From Pseudomonadota bacterium (lineage in GTDB: Bacteria; Pseudomonadota; Alphaproteobacteria; Acetobacterales; Acetobacteraceae): a stretch of 49,870 bases of DNA. The stretch covers positions 1 to 49,870 of the forward strand of contig JAJXXT010000074.1 in the NCBI GenBank assembly GCA_021780935.1, written 5' to 3'. The notes under the pieces are model-generated. The model was not told the DNA's origin. It did no database searches and saw only the letters and a program-made list of their open reading frames with translations. Numbering within the stretch: position 1 is the stretch's first letter; every line of letters starts with the position of its first letter. Shown piece after piece: positions 41,125 to 49,870 of the stretch. The position numbers and the translations under genes are program-made.

Positions 41125-42691
41125 CCGCGCGCGCCTCCGCATCCTGCCCGGCCATCTGCAGCCCCACGGATTCCAGCGTCAGCTCCGCCACCGCGACAGC
41201 CTCCCCAAGCCGGCCGGAGGACAGCACGGCGATGCGGTCGGCAACCTCGAACAGCTCCGCCAGATCCTCGGAGACGACGACGATGCCGGCCCCCGCCTCC
41301 GCAAGGTCCAGCAGGGCCTGGCGGATGGCGACGGTGGCGCCGACATCCACGCCCCAGGTCGGGTGGGCCGCGAGCAGCACCAGCGGCCGCGCGTCGAGCT
41401 CCCGGCCGACGATGAACTTCTGCATGTTGCCTCCGGAGAGGCTGCCGGCCAGCGCCGCATCTCCGGCCGCGCGCACCGCGAACCGCTCGATGATCTGTCG
41501 CGCGAGGGCACGCGCGGCACCCGGCCGCACCAGCCCGCTGACGACAACGGGCGGCACGAGACGCGTGAGGATGGCGTTTTCCGCGAGCGGGAGTTCCGCC
41601 ACCGCGCCGCGCCCCAGCCGTTCCTCCGGGATGAAGGCCATGCCCTCCGCACGGCGCGCCGCCGGGCCAAGCCCGCCGATGGCCTCGGCGCCGAGGCGGA
41701 TCGCCGTCGGCCGGCTCAGCCGTTCGCCGGCCAGTGCTGCCAGCAGCTCCGTCTGTCCGTTGCCGGCGACGCCGGCGATGCCGAGGATTTCGCCCGCGCG
41801 CAATTCGAAACGAATTCGGTCGAGCCGCATGCCGTGCGGATCGTCGGGCTCAAGCGACAGGTCGGCGACGGTGAGGATCACGCGTCCCGGCCGGTTGGCG
41901 CGCTTGCGCGGCACCGCCGGCTCGCTGCCAACCATCAGCGTCGCCAACTCGGCCGGCGTGATGCTGCGGGGATCACAGGTGCCGGCGACCCGGCCCGCGC
42001 GCAACACCGTCGCCGTGTGGCAGAGTGCGCGGATCTCCTCCAACTTGTGGCCGATATAGAGCACGGCGCAGCCCTCGGCCGCGAGCCGCCGCAGCACCGC
42101 GAACAGCGATTGCGCCTCCTGCGGCGTCAGCACGGAGGTCGGCTCGTCGAGGATCAGCAGCTTGGGATTTTGCATCAGGCAGCGCAGGATCTCCACGCGC
42201 TGGCGCTCGCCGACCGACAGGTGGAGCACGTGCCGGTCCGGATGCACGGCAAGCCCGTAGCGCGCGGCGGTATCGCGGATGCGTGGTGCCAGCGTGTCCG
42301 CGCGCTCGCGCCCGCCGAGCCCGAGCGCGATGTTCTCGGCGACCGTCAGCGTCTCGAACTGGGAGAAGTGCTGGAACACCATGCCGATGCCGAGCGCCCG
42401 CGCCGCGTTGGGGTCGGCGATGGCAACCTCGCGGCCCTGCCAGGCGATGCTGCCGGCATCCGGCGCGACGACGCCATAGATCGCCTTGACCAGGGTGGAT
42501 TTACCGGCGCCGTTCTCGCCCAGCAGCGCATGGATCTCGCCCGCGACGATGGTCAGGTCCACACCTTCATTGGCCGCCACCGCGCCATAGTGCTTCGACA
42601 GGCCGCGCACGGCGAGGAGCGGCGCCGTGTTGGGGCGCGCGGTGTCGGGGGGCGGCATGATGGCGGGCGGCGGGAACGCGGGATCGGGCAA
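41114..42691 (-). CDS. ABC transporter ATP-binding protein, double domain, sugar/nucleoside type
   Basis: 525 aa, two fused ATPase domains. Domain 1 (about 25-260) has a full set: Walker A GENGAGKST, LSVGERQRVEILR signature and Walker B LLILDEPTSVLTP. Domain 2 (about 275-510) has a degenerate Walker A (GVAGNGQTEL), SGGNMQKFIVGREL and, in place of Walker B, LLAAHPTWGVDVGA. This is normal for the Mgl/Rbs/Nup-type ATPases, where only one site is catalytic. It is the first gene of the six-gene operon: ATPase, two permeases, BMP protein, GNAT, flavoprotein. The start could also be Met12 (42658). Confidence 0.93.
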   Translation of the reverse strand: MPDPAFPPPAIMPPPDTARPNTAPLLAVRGLSKHYGAVAANEGVDLTIVAGEIHALLGENGAGKSTLVKAIYGVVAPDAGSIAWQGREVAIADPNAARALGIGMVFQHFSQFETLTVAENIALGLGGRERADTLAPRIRDTAARYGLAVHPDRHVLHLSVGERQRVEILRCLMQNPKLLILDEPTSVLTPQEAQSLFAVLRRLAAEGCAVLYIGHKLEEIRALCHTATVLRAGRVAGTCDPRSITPAELATLMVGSEPAVPRKRANRPGRVILTVADLSLEPDDPHGMRLDRIRFELRAGEILGIAGVAGNGQTELLAALAGERLSRPTAIRLGAEAIGGLGPAARRAEGMAFIPEERLGRGAVAELPLAENAILTRLVPPVVVSGLVRPGAARALARQIIERFAVRAAGDAALAGSLSGGNMQKFIVGRELDARPLVLLAAHPTWGVDVGATVAIRQALLDLAEAGAGIVVVSEDLAELFEVADRIAVLSSGRLGEAVAVAELTLESVGLQMAGQDAEARADAA

Positions 42692-42888
42692 GGGCGAAAT
42701 CCGTCAGGGGGTGCCAATCTGCGTCGGCCGGCACACCAGATTCAAGCCGCCCCGCTTCCGGCACGAGCCGGGGGCAGGCCGTGGTCGTCAGTCGGGCGCG
42801 CGAGCCCGACTTCCCAATCCAGCCGATCCGTGCTGCGTTGCCGTCAGGCGGGATGGACCGCCAATGCAGCGAGGAGGAAAAGAGAGGC

Positions 42889-43272
42889 ATGTTCAGCCAC
42901 ATCATGATTGGCAGCAACGACATCGAACGGTCGAAGAAATTTTATGACGCGACCTTCGCCGCCCTCGGCATCAAGCCGGCGACCACGGACCCCAAGGGAA
43001 GGCTGATCTACACGCATAACGGCGGACGCCTGATGATCACCAAGCCGATCGACGGCAAGCCGGCATGTCACGCCAATGGCGGCACGATCGGCTTCCCGGT
43101 GGACAGCCCGGAGCAGGGCAAGGCCTGGCACGATGCCGGGGTTGCCAATGGCGGCACCTCGATCGAGGACCCGCCGGGCATCCGCCAGGGTGCCGCGGGC
43201 CCGATGTTCCTCGCCTATCTGCGCGATCCCGACGGCAACAAGCTCTGCGTCGTCAAGCGGCTGGCGGCCTGA
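42889..43272 (+). CDS. VOC-family (glyoxalase/bleomycin-resistance-like) protein
   Basis: 127 aa from the ATG at 42889, with AGGAGG about 11 bases upstream. It has one vicinal-oxygen-chelate domain: FSHIMIGSNDIERSKKFYDA, with the first metal His in SHIMIG, and FLAYLRDPDGNKLCVVKRLA, the typical C-terminal R-D-P-D-G-N-K motif. It acts as a dimer. It is likely a lactoylglutathione-lyase-like or conjugating enzyme, but the substrate is not predictable. It is divergent from the BMP operon and convergent with the amidohydrolase. Confidence 0.92.
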   Translation: MFSHIMIGSNDIERSKKFYDATFAALGIKPATTDPKGRLIYTHNGGRLMITKPIDGKPACHANGGTIGFPVDSPEQGKAWHDAGVANGGTSIEDPPGIRQGAAGPMFLAYLRDPDGNKLCVVKRLAA

Positions 43273-43298
43273 AACGGGGCTGGACTGAACGAGGCCCG

Positions 43299-43332
43299 GG
43301 CCGATCGCGCCGCACCGCGCGCGCGATCGGCC
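43299..43332. terminator. 12-bp perfect hairpin between convergent genes
   Basis: GGCCGATCGCGC (43299-43310) and GCGCGATCGGCC (43321-43332) pair perfectly around a 10-nt GC-rich loop. It lies between the stop of the VOC gene (43272) and the stop of the minus-strand amidohydrolase (43340), so it could end both transcripts. There is no T-run on either side. Confidence 0.55.
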
Positions 43333-43339
43333 GCACCGC

Positions 43340-44515
43340 CTATTCCGCGCCGAGTTCCTTGCGCACCAAGCTGACCCAGTAGCCGACACCGTAGGGAATC
43401 GCCTCGTCGTTGAAGTCGAAGGTGGGCGTGTGCACGCCCGACCCGGGCCCGTTGCCCAGCATGATGAAGGCGCCGGGCCGCTGCTCCAGCATGAAGGCGA
43501 AATCCTCGCCGCCGGTGGAGGGCTGCATCGGCTTCACCGCGTCCGCGCCGCCTACCGAGGCCGCGACCGCGGTTGCGGTGTCGGTCTCGGCGTCGTGGTT
43601 GATCAGCGGCACGAAGCCCCAGTTGCTCGACACCTCCACGGTCGCGCCGACCATCTTCGCCGACAGTTCCGCCAGCTCGCGCATCCGCCGGTCGATCAGA
43701 TCGCGCACCGGCACGCTGAAGAACCGTGCGGTCCCGCCGATCTCGATCTCGGCCGGCATCACGTTGATGCTGTCCATCGAGCCGCCATGGATCGCGCCCA
43801 CCGAGACCACCGCCGTGTCATAGGAGGCGACGCTGCGCGAGACGATGGTCTGCAGGCCGAGGATGAACTGCGCCTGCGCCACGCTGATATCCGCCGCCAG
43901 ATGCGCGCCCGCGCCGCCATGCCCGCCATTGCCGCGGAACACCACCCGCCAGCCACCGCCGCCCGCCAGCATCGGGCCCTTGCGCAGCGCATACTGACCC
44001 ACCGGCAGGCCCGGCCAGCAATGCATGCCCCAGACGGAATCGCAGGGGAATCGCTCGAACAGCTTGTCGGCCAGCATCGCCGAGGCGCCGCCGCGGCCCT
44101 CCTCCGCCGGCTGGAAGATGAAGTTCACCGTGCCCGCGAAATCTCGGTGTGCCGCGAGGTATTTCGCGGCCCCCAGCAGCATGGTCGTGTGCCCGTCATG
44201 GCCGCAGGCGTGCATGGTGCCGGGATTGGCCGAGGCATAGGGCTTGCCGGTCGCCTCGGGGATCGCCAGCGCGTCCATGTCCGCGCGCAGCCCGATCGTG
44301 TGCTGCCCCGGCCTGGTGCCGCGCAGCGTGCCGACCACCCCCATCCGGCCGACGCCGGTGGTGACCTCGATGCCCCAGTCGCGCAGCTTCCCGGCGACCA
44401 GGGCCGAGGTGCGCACCTCCTCCATGCCCATCTCGGGATGGGTGTGGATGTCGCGGCGTATCGCCGTCAGTTCCGCGAGGTCGCCGCGCAGGTCGTCGAG
44501 CAGCTGGTTGTTCAT
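43340..44515 (-). CDS. M20-family amidohydrolase (hippurate hydrolase/aminoacylase-like)
   Basis: 391 aa. Two-metal site motifs: HTHPEMGMEE at the N-terminus, then MHACGHDGHTTMLLGAAKYL (metal Cys/His pair), FQPAEEGRGGASAML (catalytic Glu) and TGGEDFAFMLEQRPGAFIML at the C-terminus. The dimerisation lid lies at about 185-300. It hydrolyses N-acyl or amide bonds of small amino compounds and is probably cytosolic. It is divergent from the 2-methylcitrate synthase gene by 137 bp. Confidence 0.93.
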   Translation of the reverse strand: MNNQLLDDLRGDLAELTAIRRDIHTHPEMGMEEVRTSALVAGKLRDWGIEVTTGVGRMGVVGTLRGTRPGQHTIGLRADMDALAIPEATGKPYASANPGTMHACGHDGHTTMLLGAAKYLAAHRDFAGTVNFIFQPAEEGRGGASAMLADKLFERFPCDSVWGMHCWPGLPVGQYALRKGPMLAGGGGWRVVFRGNGGHGGAGAHLAADISVAQAQFILGLQTIVSRSVASYDTAVVSVGAIHGGSMDSINVMPAEIEIGGTARFFSVPVRDLIDRRMRELAELSAKMVGATVEVSSNWGFVPLINHDAETDTATAVAASVGGADAVKPMQPSTGGEDFAFMLEQRPGAFIMLGNGPGSGVHTPTFDFNDEAIPYGVGYWVSLVRKELGAE

Positions 44516-44652
44516 AGCGATCCCATCCGTTTTGTTGCTTGCGGGGCAGCCTGCCGATCTCCGCCGGGCCCGGCAACCCCCTCGCCAACCCTCTCGCCAA
44601 CAGGCGCGCCCGGGCGTAGGAAATTGGCGCCGAACCGAGGAGCAGCCGCGCC

Positions 44653-45816
44653 ATGAGCCAGATCGCGAACGAGACCGCGCCCGTCAACAAGCAGAAGAAA
44701 TCCGTCGCACTTTCCGGCGTGACCGCGGGCAACACGCAGCTGTGCACGGTCGGCCGCTCCGGCAACGATCTGCATTATCGCGGCTATGACATCCTCGACG
44801 TCGCCGATGTCTGCACCTTCGAGGAAATCGCTCATCTGCTGGTGCACGGCACCTTCCCGAACCGTGCCGAACTCGCGGCCTATGCCGGCAAGCTGAGGTC
44901 GCTGCGGGGCGTGCCGGCCGCGGTGCGCGCGGTGCTGGAGCAGATCCCCGCCGCGGCGCACCCGATGGACGTGATGCGCACGGCGGTCTCCGCCCTGGGT
45001 TGCGTGCTGCCCGAGGCGCATGACCACGCGGCCCCCGGCGCGCGCGACATCGCCGACCGGCTGATGGCCTCGCTCGGCTCGATGCTGCTGGTCTGGTACC
45101 ACTGGTCGCACCACGGCAGGCGCATCGACGTCGAGACCGACGATGACAGCATCGGCGGGCATTTCCTGCATCTGCTGCACGGAAGGCCGCCGGAGCCGTC
45201 ATGGGTGCGGGCGATGCACACCTCGCTCAACCTCTATGCCGAGCACGAGTTCAACGCCTCGACCTTCGCCTGCCGCGTCGTCGCCGGCACCGGGTCCGAC
45301 ATGTATTCGGCGATCACCGGCGGCATCGGCGCGCTGCGCGGGCCGAAGCATGGCGGCGCCAACGAGGTCGCGTTCGAGGTGCAGAAGCGTTACGACACGC
45401 CGGACGAGGCCGAGGCCGATATCCGCGCGCGCGTCGCCGCGAAGGAGGTGGTCATCGGCTTCGGCCACCCGGTCTATACCATCGCCGACCCCCGCAACGT
45501 GGTGATCAAGGACGTGGCCAGGCGCCTGTCGCAGGCGGCGGGATCGATGAAGATGTTTTCGATCGCCGAGCGTATCGAGGCGGTGATGGCGGATACCAAG
45601 AAGATGTTCGCCAACCTCGACTGGTACAGCGCCGTCTCCTACCACATGATGGGCGTGCCGACGGCGATGTTCACGCCGCTGTTCGTGATCTCGCGCACCA
45701 GCGGCTGGGCGGCGCATGTGATCGAACAGCGCATCGACGGCAAGATCATCCGCCCGACCGCGAATTACACCGGGCCGGAGGATCGGGTCTTCGTGCCGAT
45801 CGAGCACCGGGCGTAA
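44653..45816 (+). CDS. prpC: 2-methylcitrate synthase / citrate synthase family
   Basis: 387 aa. It has an N-terminal stretch typical of PrpC ([15 protein letters not shown], then LHYRGYDI), the loop [20 protein letters not shown] with an active-site His, and GFGHPVY, which holds the second catalytic His. [20 protein letters not shown] and the short length match methylcitrate synthases over housekeeping citrate synthases. It condenses propionyl-CoA with oxaloacetate. No prpB or prpD is seen nearby, so the gene is an orphan here and could be a broad citrate synthase. GAGGAG precedes the ATG. Confidence 0.9.
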   Translation: MSQIANETAPVNKQKKSVALSGVTAGNTQLCTVGRSGNDLHYRGYDILDVADVCTFEEIAHLLVHGTFPNRAELAAYAGKLRSLRGVPAAVRAVLEQIPAAAHPMDVMRTAVSALGCVLPEAHDHAAPGARDIADRLMASLGSMLLVWYHWSHHGRRIDVETDDDSIGGHFLHLLHGRPPEPSWVRAMHTSLNLYAEHEFNASTFACRVVAGTGSDMYSAITGGIGALRGPKHGGANEVAFEVQKRYDTPDEAEADIRARVAAKEVVIGFGHPVYTIADPRNVVIKDVARRLSQAAGSMKMFSIAERIEAVMADTKKMFANLDWYSAVSYHMMGVPTAMFTPLFVISRTSGWAAHVIEQRIDGKIIRPTANYTGPEDRVFVPIEHRA

Positions 45817-45851
45817 CCACCGCCCGAGCGTACGGGAGCAGGTGGCATGGA

Positions 45852-46412
45852 TCAGAACGGCGGGGCCGTGGCCGCCGTCGTGGCCGGGGCAGCGCTCTTC
45901 GTGCTCGCCATTCCCGCGTGGCCGCTGATCCGCAACGGCTCCAGCCATTCGCGCGCGTGATCCCGCATGGCAAACAGGCGATAGGCGTCGTCGCCCGGCT
46001 CCTGCGTCACCACCGTGTCCGGTGCGCGCTCACCGCCGCCTTCCGTGGTGAACGGAAGGAACGCCGTCCGTCGCGTGATCGCGAACCGGGCGCCGACGGC
46101 CACGGCATCCACGTCCCGCGACAGCTTGAACACCACGCCGGCACCGTGCGGTACCGCGTCCAGCAGCGCGCTGGTCAGCGCAGGATGATCACTCTCGATG
46201 AAGGCCGCGAGGGCGGCGCCGGGATACGCATGCCGGTCATACGCGCTCGCCGCGGCGTCCAGCGTTACCATTATCGCTGTGCCCTGGTCCGCAGCGACAC
46301 GGTGTGCGCGTACATGCCGGGGATAGGCGAGCAACGGCTTCAGCAGCCCCAGATTGCGCAGCGGTTCTGCGGCCAGTGCCGCGATCGCCTCGTCGATCGC
46401 AGTCGCCGGCAA
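45852..46412 (-). CDS. Hypothetical protein resembling the N-terminal half of GNAT-type proteins
   Basis: 186 aa. It begins with a helical segment AIDEAIAALAAEPLRNLGLL, then LLAYPRHVRAHRVAADQGTA, and ends in a low-complexity Ala/Thr tail (STKSAAPATTAATAPPF). The pattern of residues 1-150 resembles the non-catalytic N-terminal domain of two-domain GNAT enzymes (P-x-R-N-x-x-L-L). The acetyl-CoA-binding half expected after about residue 160 is absent, and the tail looks like readthrough into unrelated sequence. It may be a truncated gene. It follows the SDR gene by only 4 bp on the same strand. Confidence 0.55.
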   Translation of the reverse strand: MPATAIDEAIAALAAEPLRNLGLLKPLLAYPRHVRAHRVAADQGTAIMVTLDAAASAYDRHAYPGAALAAFIESDHPALTSALLDAVPHGAGVVFKLSRDVDAVAVGARFAITRRTAFLPFTTEGGGERAPDTVVTQEPGDDAYRLFAMRDHAREWLEPLRISGHAGMASTKSAAPATTAATAPPF

Positions 46413-46416
46413 GGCG

Positions 46417-47160
46417 CTAACCCTGTCCGGCGCGCTGCATGTCGCCGTCGATCGACAAGGCCTGGCCCGAAATCATCCGCCCATGCTTCGAGGCCAGGAA
46501 CAGGATCAGCGCCGCGACATCCTCGGGCGGAATGAATTTCTTCAGGCTCTGGGTCGCGAATCCCTGCTCGATCGCCGCATCGAGCGAGATCCCCGCGGCC
46601 TCGGCGCGCCCGGCCATCACCTGGCGGATGCGCTCGCCATCGACCGATCCCGGCAGGATCGCGTTGGCGGTGATGCCGTCACGGCCAAGCTCGATCGCCA
46701 GCGTCTTGGTGAAGCCCACCACCGCCCATTTGCTGGCGGCATAGGGCGCGCGGTTAGGGTAGCCGAACCTGCCGGCGGCCGAGGACATGTTGACGATCGT
46801 TCCGTATTCGGACTGTTTCAGATGCGGGATCGCGAGCCGGGTTGCGTCGAACATGGCGGTGATGTTCACCGCTATCACGCGGTCCCATTCCGCCGGCGGC
46901 ACTTCCTGCACCAGTGCCGTCGGCCCCGCGATGCCGGCATTGTTCACCAGCACGTCGAGCCCGCCCAGCGCCGCCACGGCCTGCGCCACCATGCGCTCGA
47001 CCTCGGCGCGCACCGCCATGTCGCAACGCAGCGCCACCGCGCCGGGGATGTTGACATCGGCGATGTCGCAGACCGCGACACGGTCGCCGGCATCGAGAAA
47101 GGCGCGGGCGACGCAGGCGCCGATGCCCGAGGCGCCGGCCGTGATCAGAACGCGTCGCAC
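46417..47160 (-). CDS. Short-chain dehydrogenase/reductase
   Basis: 247 aa. The nucleotide motif is TAGASGIG at 8-15, with NNAGIAG at about 77, the Ser in NMSSAAGRFG, and Tyr/Lys in YAASKWAVVGF. The C-terminus MISGQALSIDGDMQRAG is typical of FabG/3-hydroxybutyrate dehydrogenase-like SDRs. The residue after the first beta strand is Ala rather than Gly, a small variation. The substrate is unknown. It is transcribed ahead of the 186-aa gene, probably as one unit. Confidence 0.92.
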   Translation of the reverse strand: MRRVLITAGASGIGACVARAFLDAGDRVAVCDIADVNIPGAVALRCDMAVRAEVERMVAQAVAALGGLDVLVNNAGIAGPTALVQEVPPAEWDRVIAVNITAMFDATRLAIPHLKQSEYGTIVNMSSAAGRFGYPNRAPYAASKWAVVGFTKTLAIELGRDGITANAILPGSVDGERIRQVMAGRAEAAGISLDAAIEQGFATQSLKKFIPPEDVAALILFLASKHGRMISGQALSIDGDMQRAGQG

Positions 47161-47242
47161 GCTAACCTCCGATGATCAGGGATGGGTCCGAAACTAGGCC
47201 TCGCCCAACCCCAGCTTCGTCCAACCTCAGCTCAGCCCAATC

Positions 47243-48202
47243 TTAGCTGCGTAGCGCCCCGAGCGCCCAGGCCAGCACGCCCTTCTGCGCGTGCAGCCGG
47301 TTTTCCGCCTCGTCGAAGACCACGGATTGCGGCCCGTCGATCACCTCGGCGGTGACCTCCTCGCCGCGATGCGCCGGCAGACAGTGCATGAAGATCGCGT
47401 CCTTCGCGGCCTTCGCCATCAGCGCCGCGGTTACGCGATAGGGGGCGAGCATGTTGTGCCGGCTCTCGGCCGGGTCGTCGGACATCGAGACCCACGTGTC
47501 GGTCACCACGCAGCGCGCACCGGCCACCGCCTTTTCCGGGTCCGCGGTCCACTCCACAACCGCCCCCTCCGCCCTGGCCCAGGCGAGCACCTCATCCGGC
47601 GGCGCCAGCTCCCGTGGTGTGGCGAGCCGCAGCGTGAAGCCGAACCGTGCCGAGGCCTCGATCCAGCTGCGCGCAACGTTGTTGCCGTCGCCGCACCATG
47701 CCACCACCTGTCCCGCGATCGGCCCGCGATGTTCCTCGAACGTCATGACATCGGCCATGAGCTGGCAAGGGTGGGAGGCGGCGGTGAGCCCGTTGATCAC
47801 CGGCACCGTGGCGTAGGCCGCCATCTCCGCGAGCTTCTCCGGCGCGTCGGTGCGCAGCATGATCGCGTCCACATAGCGCGAGAGCACCCGCGCCGTGTCC
47901 GCCACCGTCTCGCCGCGCCCGAGCTGCGTCTCCTTGCCCGAGAGCATGATCACCTCGCCGCCGAGCTGGCGCATCGCCACCTCGAACGAGACGCGGGTGC
48001 GTGTGGACGGTTTCTCGAAGATCAGCGCCAGCGTCTTGCCGGCGAGCGGACGGGAGGAGACGCCATGCGCGCGCTTGAAGCCGCTCGCGGCCTCCAGCAT
48101 CTGGCGCAGCGTCGTCGTGTCGAAGTCGCGCAGGTCGAGGAAGTGGCGCGGTGGCGCCACCTCCCCATCCTCGGTCGCACTGCGGCGGGCCGCGCCGCTC
48201 AT
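47243..48202 (-). CDS. argF: Ornithine carbamoyltransferase
   Basis: 319 aa from the ATG at 48202, overlapping the argD stop by 4 bp (ATGA). It has the carbamoyl-phosphate motif [22 protein letters not shown] (the H-P-C-Q ornithine/carbamoyl site) and [12 protein letters not shown], the ornithine-specific Cys loop. The enzyme makes citrulline in arginine synthesis. With argD upstream it forms the common alphaproteobacterial argD-argF pair. No ARG-box operator was recognised. Confidence 0.95.
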   Translation of the reverse strand: MSGAARRSATEDGEVAPPRHFLDLRDFDTTTLRQMLEAASGFKRAHGVSSRPLAGKTLALIFEKPSTRTRVSFEVAMRQLGGEVIMLSGKETQLGRGETVADTARVLSRYVDAIMLRTDAPEKLAEMAAYATVPVINGLTAASHPCQLMADVMTFEEHRGPIAGQVVAWCGDGNNVARSWIEASARFGFTLRLATPRELAPPDEVLAWARAEGAVVEWTADPEKAVAGARCVVTDTWVSMSDDPAESRHNMLAPYRVTAALMAKAAKDAIFMHCLPAHRGEEVTAEVIDGPQSVVFDEAENRLHAQKGVLAWALGALRS

Positions 48203-49395
48203 TTCGCGGCGATCCGGGCCGCACTCGGCAGGCAGCGACGGGCGGCGCGGCGCACCATCTCCACCGCCTGGGTGATATCCTCGTCGGTGATCACCAGCGG
48301 CGGCACCAGGCGCACCACGTTCTCGCCGGCGGTCACCGCCAGCATGCCTTCGGCCATCAGCGCGTTGTTCGCCTCGCCCGCCGGCACCACGCATTTGAGC
48401 CCGAGCATCAGCCCCGCGCCGCGCAGCTCCTCGAACACCGCCGGGTATTCGCGCACCACGGCGGACAACTCGTCCCACAGGCGCTGGCCCCGGCGCGCCA
48501 CCGCGTCGAGGAAGCCCGGAGCCAGCATCGCATCCAGCACCGCGTTGCCGGCGGTGCAGGCGAGCGGGTTGCCACCGAACGTGGTGCCATGCGTGCCGGG
48601 CACGAGATGCTGGGCCACCGCCTCGGTCGCCAGTACCGCGCCGAGCGGGAAGCCACCGCCGATGCCCTTCGCCGCACTCATCACATCGGGCGTGATCCCG
48701 GCCCATTCATGGGCGAAGAGCTTGCCGGTTCGCCCCATGCCGCACTGGATTTCGTCCATGCCCAGCAGCAGCCCGAACTCGTCGCAGGTCGAGCGCAGAT
48801 CCCGCAGGAACTGCAGATGCGCGGTGCGGATGCCGCCTTCACCCTGGATCGGCTCGACGATGATCCCCGCGGTTTCCGGCGTGATTGCCGCGCGCACGGC
48901 GTTGAGGTTGTTGAACGGCACGTGGTCGAAGCCCGCGACCTCCGGCCCGAACCCCTTGAGGTATTTCGCGTTGCCGGTCGCCGCGAGCATTGCCAGCGTG
49001 CGGCCGTGGAACGCGCCCTCGAAGCAGACAAACCGGAAGCGGTCCGGATGCCCGGTCTCGGCCATTGCCTTGCGCATCATCTTCACCATGCCCTCGTTGG
49101 CCTCGGCCCCCGAGTTGCAGAAGAAGACGCTGTCAGCGAACGTCGCCTCGACCAGGCGCTGCGCCAGCCGCTCGGCCTGCGGCACGCGGTAGAGGTTGGA
49201 GACGTGCATGACACGCGCCGCCTGCTCGGCGATTGCGCGGGTCAGGCCGGGGTGGCCATGGCCGAGGGAGGAGGTGGCGATCCCCGCCCCGAAATCGAGG
49301 AATCGTCGCCCGTCTTCCGTCCACAGCCAGGCGCCCTCGCCCCGCTCGAAGGCGAGGTCGGCGCGGTTGTAGTTCGGCATCAAAGCGGCGATCAT
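48199..49395 (-). CDS. argD: Acetylornithine aminotransferase
   Basis: 398 aa from the ATG at 49395. A class III PLP aminotransferase: [16 protein letters not shown] (phosphate-binding), [20 protein letters not shown] with the cofactor Asp, and [13 protein letters not shown] carrying Lys243 for the Schiff base. [20 protein letters not shown] at the N-terminus is typical of ArgD. It catalyses N-acetylornithine formation in arginine synthesis and may also act in lysine synthesis. It is the first gene of the argD-argF operon. Confidence 0.95.
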   Translation of the reverse strand: MIAALMPNYNRADLAFERGEGAWLWTEDGRRFLDFGAGIATSSLGHGHPGLTRAIAEQAARVMHVSNLYRVPQAERLAQRLVEATFADSVFFCNSGAEANEGMVKMMRKAMAETGHPDRFRFVCFEGAFHGRTLAMLAATGNAKYLKGFGPEVAGFDHVPFNNLNAVRAAITPETAGIIVEPIQGEGGIRTAHLQFLRDLRSTCDEFGLLLGMDEIQCGMGRTGKLFAHEWAGITPDVMSAAKGIGGGFPLGAVLATEAVAQHLVPGTHGTTFGGNPLACTAGNAVLDAMLAPGFLDAVARRGQRLWDELSAVVREYPAVFEELRGAGLMLGLKCVVPAGEANNALMAEGMLAVTAGENVVRLVPPLVITDEDITQAVEMVRRAARRCLPSAARIAAK

Positions 49396-49662
49396 GATCC
49401 GGGTTCCGTTCCCCTTTTGCTGACCCTCCGGGATGGCGGGCCAAAGCGGGAGCATGCGGGGGAATTCCCCGCCCCGTCAAACTTTTGTCGCCGAAACCCA
49501 CGCATCCCGGCCCTGCGCGACGAGAGCAACATCAGCCTGACCGGATCCGGACTGGCTGATCAAGTTGCTCGACCAACCAAAGGCATCGAGCGGCTTCAGC
49601 CCGGCACCGTCCGGCTGAAATCGCTCTTATGGGCCTCGCTCTTGGGCTAGAGCGTGATCATC
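49396..49662. other. Intergenic region between argD and the IS630 element
   Basis: About 270 bp, with no gene that I can support. 49533-49558 is an inverted repeat, CAGCC-tga-CCGGATCCGG-act-GGCTG, whose 10-bp core is a perfect palindrome. AGAGCGTGATCATCTTACAC at about 49650-49669, just outside the transposase stop, looks like the end of an IS630-type element. No argD promoter was recognised with confidence. Confidence 0.45.
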
Positions 49663-49870
49663 TTACACTGAAGCATATCCTGTGTGGCTGAAGTAGTTTG
49701 CGCACTCGGTTGGGGAGAACTGGCTGAGGAGTTCGCCGATGCGGTGCCAGACGTCGACGATGGATCGCTCGTTGGCCTTTCGGAGCAGGGTCTTGAGCTT
49801 GGCGAACATCATCTCGATCGGGTTCAGGTCCGGGCTGTAGGGCGGCAGGAAGAGGAGGTGAGCGCCGGCG
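49663..49870 (-). mobile_element. IS630-family transposase, 3' end (runs off the window)
   Basis: The minus-strand frame reads AGAHLLFLPPYSPDLNPIEM, then MFAKLKTLLRKANERSIVDV and ends SHTGYASV before a TAA at 49663. PPYSPDLNPIE holds the last catalytic Glu of the DDE domain and is the hallmark of IS630 transposases. The rest lies beyond the window edge, so whether the element is intact is unknown. Confidence 0.9.

Overview
The window is very GC-rich and gene-dense. Strong codon bias gives long antisense shadow frames. The gene content is a cytochrome bd oxidase, a BigR/SqrR-like sulfide regulator, RND efflux, several ABC importers and a PEP-CTERM protein. Together these suggest a high-GC alphaproteobacterium, plausibly Acetobacteraceae/Rhodospirillales. 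That placement is inference: no rRNA or other taxonomic marker is present, and I saw no tRNA or CRISPR array.

Layout. 1-6 kb: the N-terminal part of a membrane sensor carrying a pentapeptide repeat; a PepSY/cytochrome b561/hypothetical operon; a PEP-CTERM gene cut by an in-frame amber codon; a QseBC-like two-component system; and an SDR. An identical direct repeat, GTAAGCG-N4-GTAAGCG, lies at the same distance and orientation upstream of both the regulator gene and the PepSY operon, so that operon is a predicted target of the two-component system. 6-8.5 kb: a lower-GC unknown gene and a glycosyltransferase-like gene.

8.5-19 kb: a catabolic block on the minus strand with a C45-type acyltransferase/peptidase, an SDR, a GntR/FCD regulator, a peptide-type substrate-binding protein, two permeases and a DapA-family lyase. 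No ABC ATPase is present. The regulator's promoter carries a perfect 22-bp palindrome placed so that its mRNA is probably leaderless. On the plus strand, a second substrate-binding protein has a start codon inside a 15/16 match to the chromosomal parS consensus. It is followed by a stable hairpin and an acyl-CoA dehydrogenase.

19-33 kb: a respiratory and sulfide-defence block. Minus strand: sulfide:quinone oxidoreductase, a DUF2892 protein, cydA, cydB, an extended CydX, a 32-aa membrane peptide, dimethylarginine dimethylaminohydrolase, cydD and cydC. Plus strand, divergent: a BigR/SqrR-type ArsR regulator, a rhodanese and an RND efflux pair. Read together, sulfide would be oxidised into the quinone pool and the electrons passed to the sulfide- and NO-tolerant bd oxidase.

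33-43 kb: an orphan iolD, a scar holding an IS256 transposase tail and another gene remnant, and an operon with a BMP-type nucleoside-like ABC importer, a GNAT and a phytoene-desaturase-like flavoprotein. 43-49.9 kb: a VOC protein, an M20 amidohydrolase, 2-methylcitrate synthase, an SDR with a GNAT-like partial protein, argF and argD, and the 3' end of an IS630-family transposase at the window edge.
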